A stretch of 28,790 nucleotides of DNA from Pelargonium nanum (Eukaryota; Streptophyta; Magnoliopsida; Geraniales; Geraniaceae). This document shows positions 28,010 to 28,790 of this stretch, piece by piece (position 1 is the first letter of the stretch; every line of letters begins with the position of its first letter). Where the stretch lies: NCBI GenBank assembly GCA_036897485.1, contig JAYMTF010000874.1, positions 1 through 28,790 on the forward strand, read 5' to 3'. The notes below the pieces were generated by a model. It was given only the letters and a program-made list of their open reading frames with translations, was not told the origin of the DNA and did no database searches. The position numbers and the translations under genes were made by a program.

Positions 28010-28220
28010 AAAAATAGTATACTATTTTTTGTAATTTCTTATCCATATATAATTATTTCCTTAAGAAATTTATCTAAAACTTGTTATAGTTTCATGTTTG
28101 TAATATATTTTGAATTTATAAATTATAATTTTTTATACCAAATAAGGTGTGTGCAATTATTATTTATACAAATTTTAAATATGTAAGACATTAAATAATT
28201 ATTAATGCTTCCTTCGAAAA

Positions 28221-28243
28221 AATAATAAGTAATACTTATTATT
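28221..28243. repeat. Perfect 11-bp inverted repeat
   Basis: AATAATAAGTA and TACTTATTATT are separated by one base. The left arm overlaps the right copy of a possible diverged 15-bp direct repeat (28196-28210 and 28223-28237) around CCTTCGAAAAAA. Confidence 0.5.
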
Positions 28244-28561
28244 GTGTACATTAAGATTTTATTTTAAATTTTATTTTAACCCAAATTTATAAACTCATGA
28301 GTTCGACCCAAACTCGATCTCAGTAAAATATAAATAAATAACCTAGCTAGATTCAATATATATTTGTTTCACTTGCCTCTAATAATAATACATGACATAA
28401 CAATTCTAAATAAAATAAAGAATTTAAGTTATGATTTATATCACATAGAATTAATAATCTAACCAATAAAAATTTGACACCTCTGTAATTATCACCCTCA
28501 CATGTTTTATTTTTAAATTTTGATTTTATTTTTTGAGCATGGAGAGTTCAAATAAATCATA

Positions 28562-28790
28562 TGTTTTTTTTTTTAAGGGAGAATGCAAGCACTTCTCATT
28601 AATCCAAAATGTGCCATAAAGGCTTACAGAACTTAAGGGACAGAAAAGAAACAAACCAACTAAACAGAAAGGAAACAAACCAACTAAAGCAAATTAGGAA
28701 AAACAGTAAATCTAAAATGCCGAAAGTCATAGGACCAGGATGTGGCAAACCACTTGAAGGAGACTGCCCTTGAAGAGCAGCCTCTAAAAA
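28562..28790 (-). mobile_element. 3' end of a LINE-like retroposon, cut by the window edge
   Basis: On the minus strand the sequence ends in an A-tract of about 12 bases (poly-T at about 28564-28575), preceded by TGCTTGCATTCTCCCTT. Upstream is a T-rich, repeat-bearing UTR: the block TTTAGTTGGTTTGTTTCCTT is repeated. This is the style of plant LINE 3' ends. The coding part would lie beyond the right edge; a short open frame at the edge is not diagnostic. Confidence 0.5.

Noticed and set aside
1..28790. CRISPR array or prokaryotic defence system
   Set aside because: No regular short repeats with unique spacers, and all genes are typical of plant nuclear DNA.

Overview
The window is nuclear DNA from a flowering plant, most likely a eudicot. 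It has AT-rich intergenic DNA, spliceosomal GT-AG introns, TATA boxes, telo-box motifs (AAACCCTA), tRNA-derived SINE-like elements, LINE remnants and Stowaway-type MITEs. I cannot name the species. No prokaryotic or viral gene organisation is present.

Left part (1 to about 15,000): a tandem array of six paralogous, intronless F-box genes, all on the minus strand. They are a 5' fragment cut by the window edge (start at 158), three apparently intact genes (start codons at 3150, 8895 and 10924), one intact gene with a transposon-derived tail (start at 6204), and one pseudogene (start at 14914) with two frameshifting lesions. The flanks are duplicated along with the genes: a conserved TATA and CCCTAG...TAGGG promoter block upstream and shared sequence downstream. 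The unit is therefore roughly 2 to 3 kb. The proteins have an N-terminal F-box and a C-terminal F-box-associated region, the layout of SCF ubiquitin-ligase substrate receptors. A single plus-strand gene for a Cys/His-rich DC1-domain protein (12057-12878) sits inside the array.

Middle part (about 16,400-22,730): a complete minus-strand gene for exportin-T (the tRNA export karyopherin, PAUSED in Arabidopsis). I resolved 13 coding exons, 989 codons in total. All 12 introns are in phase 0. A TATA box lies upstream, and a 5'-leader intron is likely.

Right part (about 22,750-28,790): no convincing gene. It holds a cluster of three CACGTG boxes, a 188-bp degenerate tandem repeat, a tRNA-like SINE candidate, a 913-bp non-autonomous transposon with about 70-bp terminal inverted repeats, tiny CTTTC-poly(A) insertions flanked by 16-18 bp direct repeats, and the 3' end of a LINE-like element running off the right edge.

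The most interesting material is the interplay between retroposons and the F-box array. One tRNA-like insertion supplies the last 35 residues and the stop region of one F-box gene. A second lies exactly at the stop codon of another, bounded by a diverged duplication of the stop-codon region. There is no obvious pathway link between the F-box array, the DC1 gene and exportin-T; they look like physical neighbours only.
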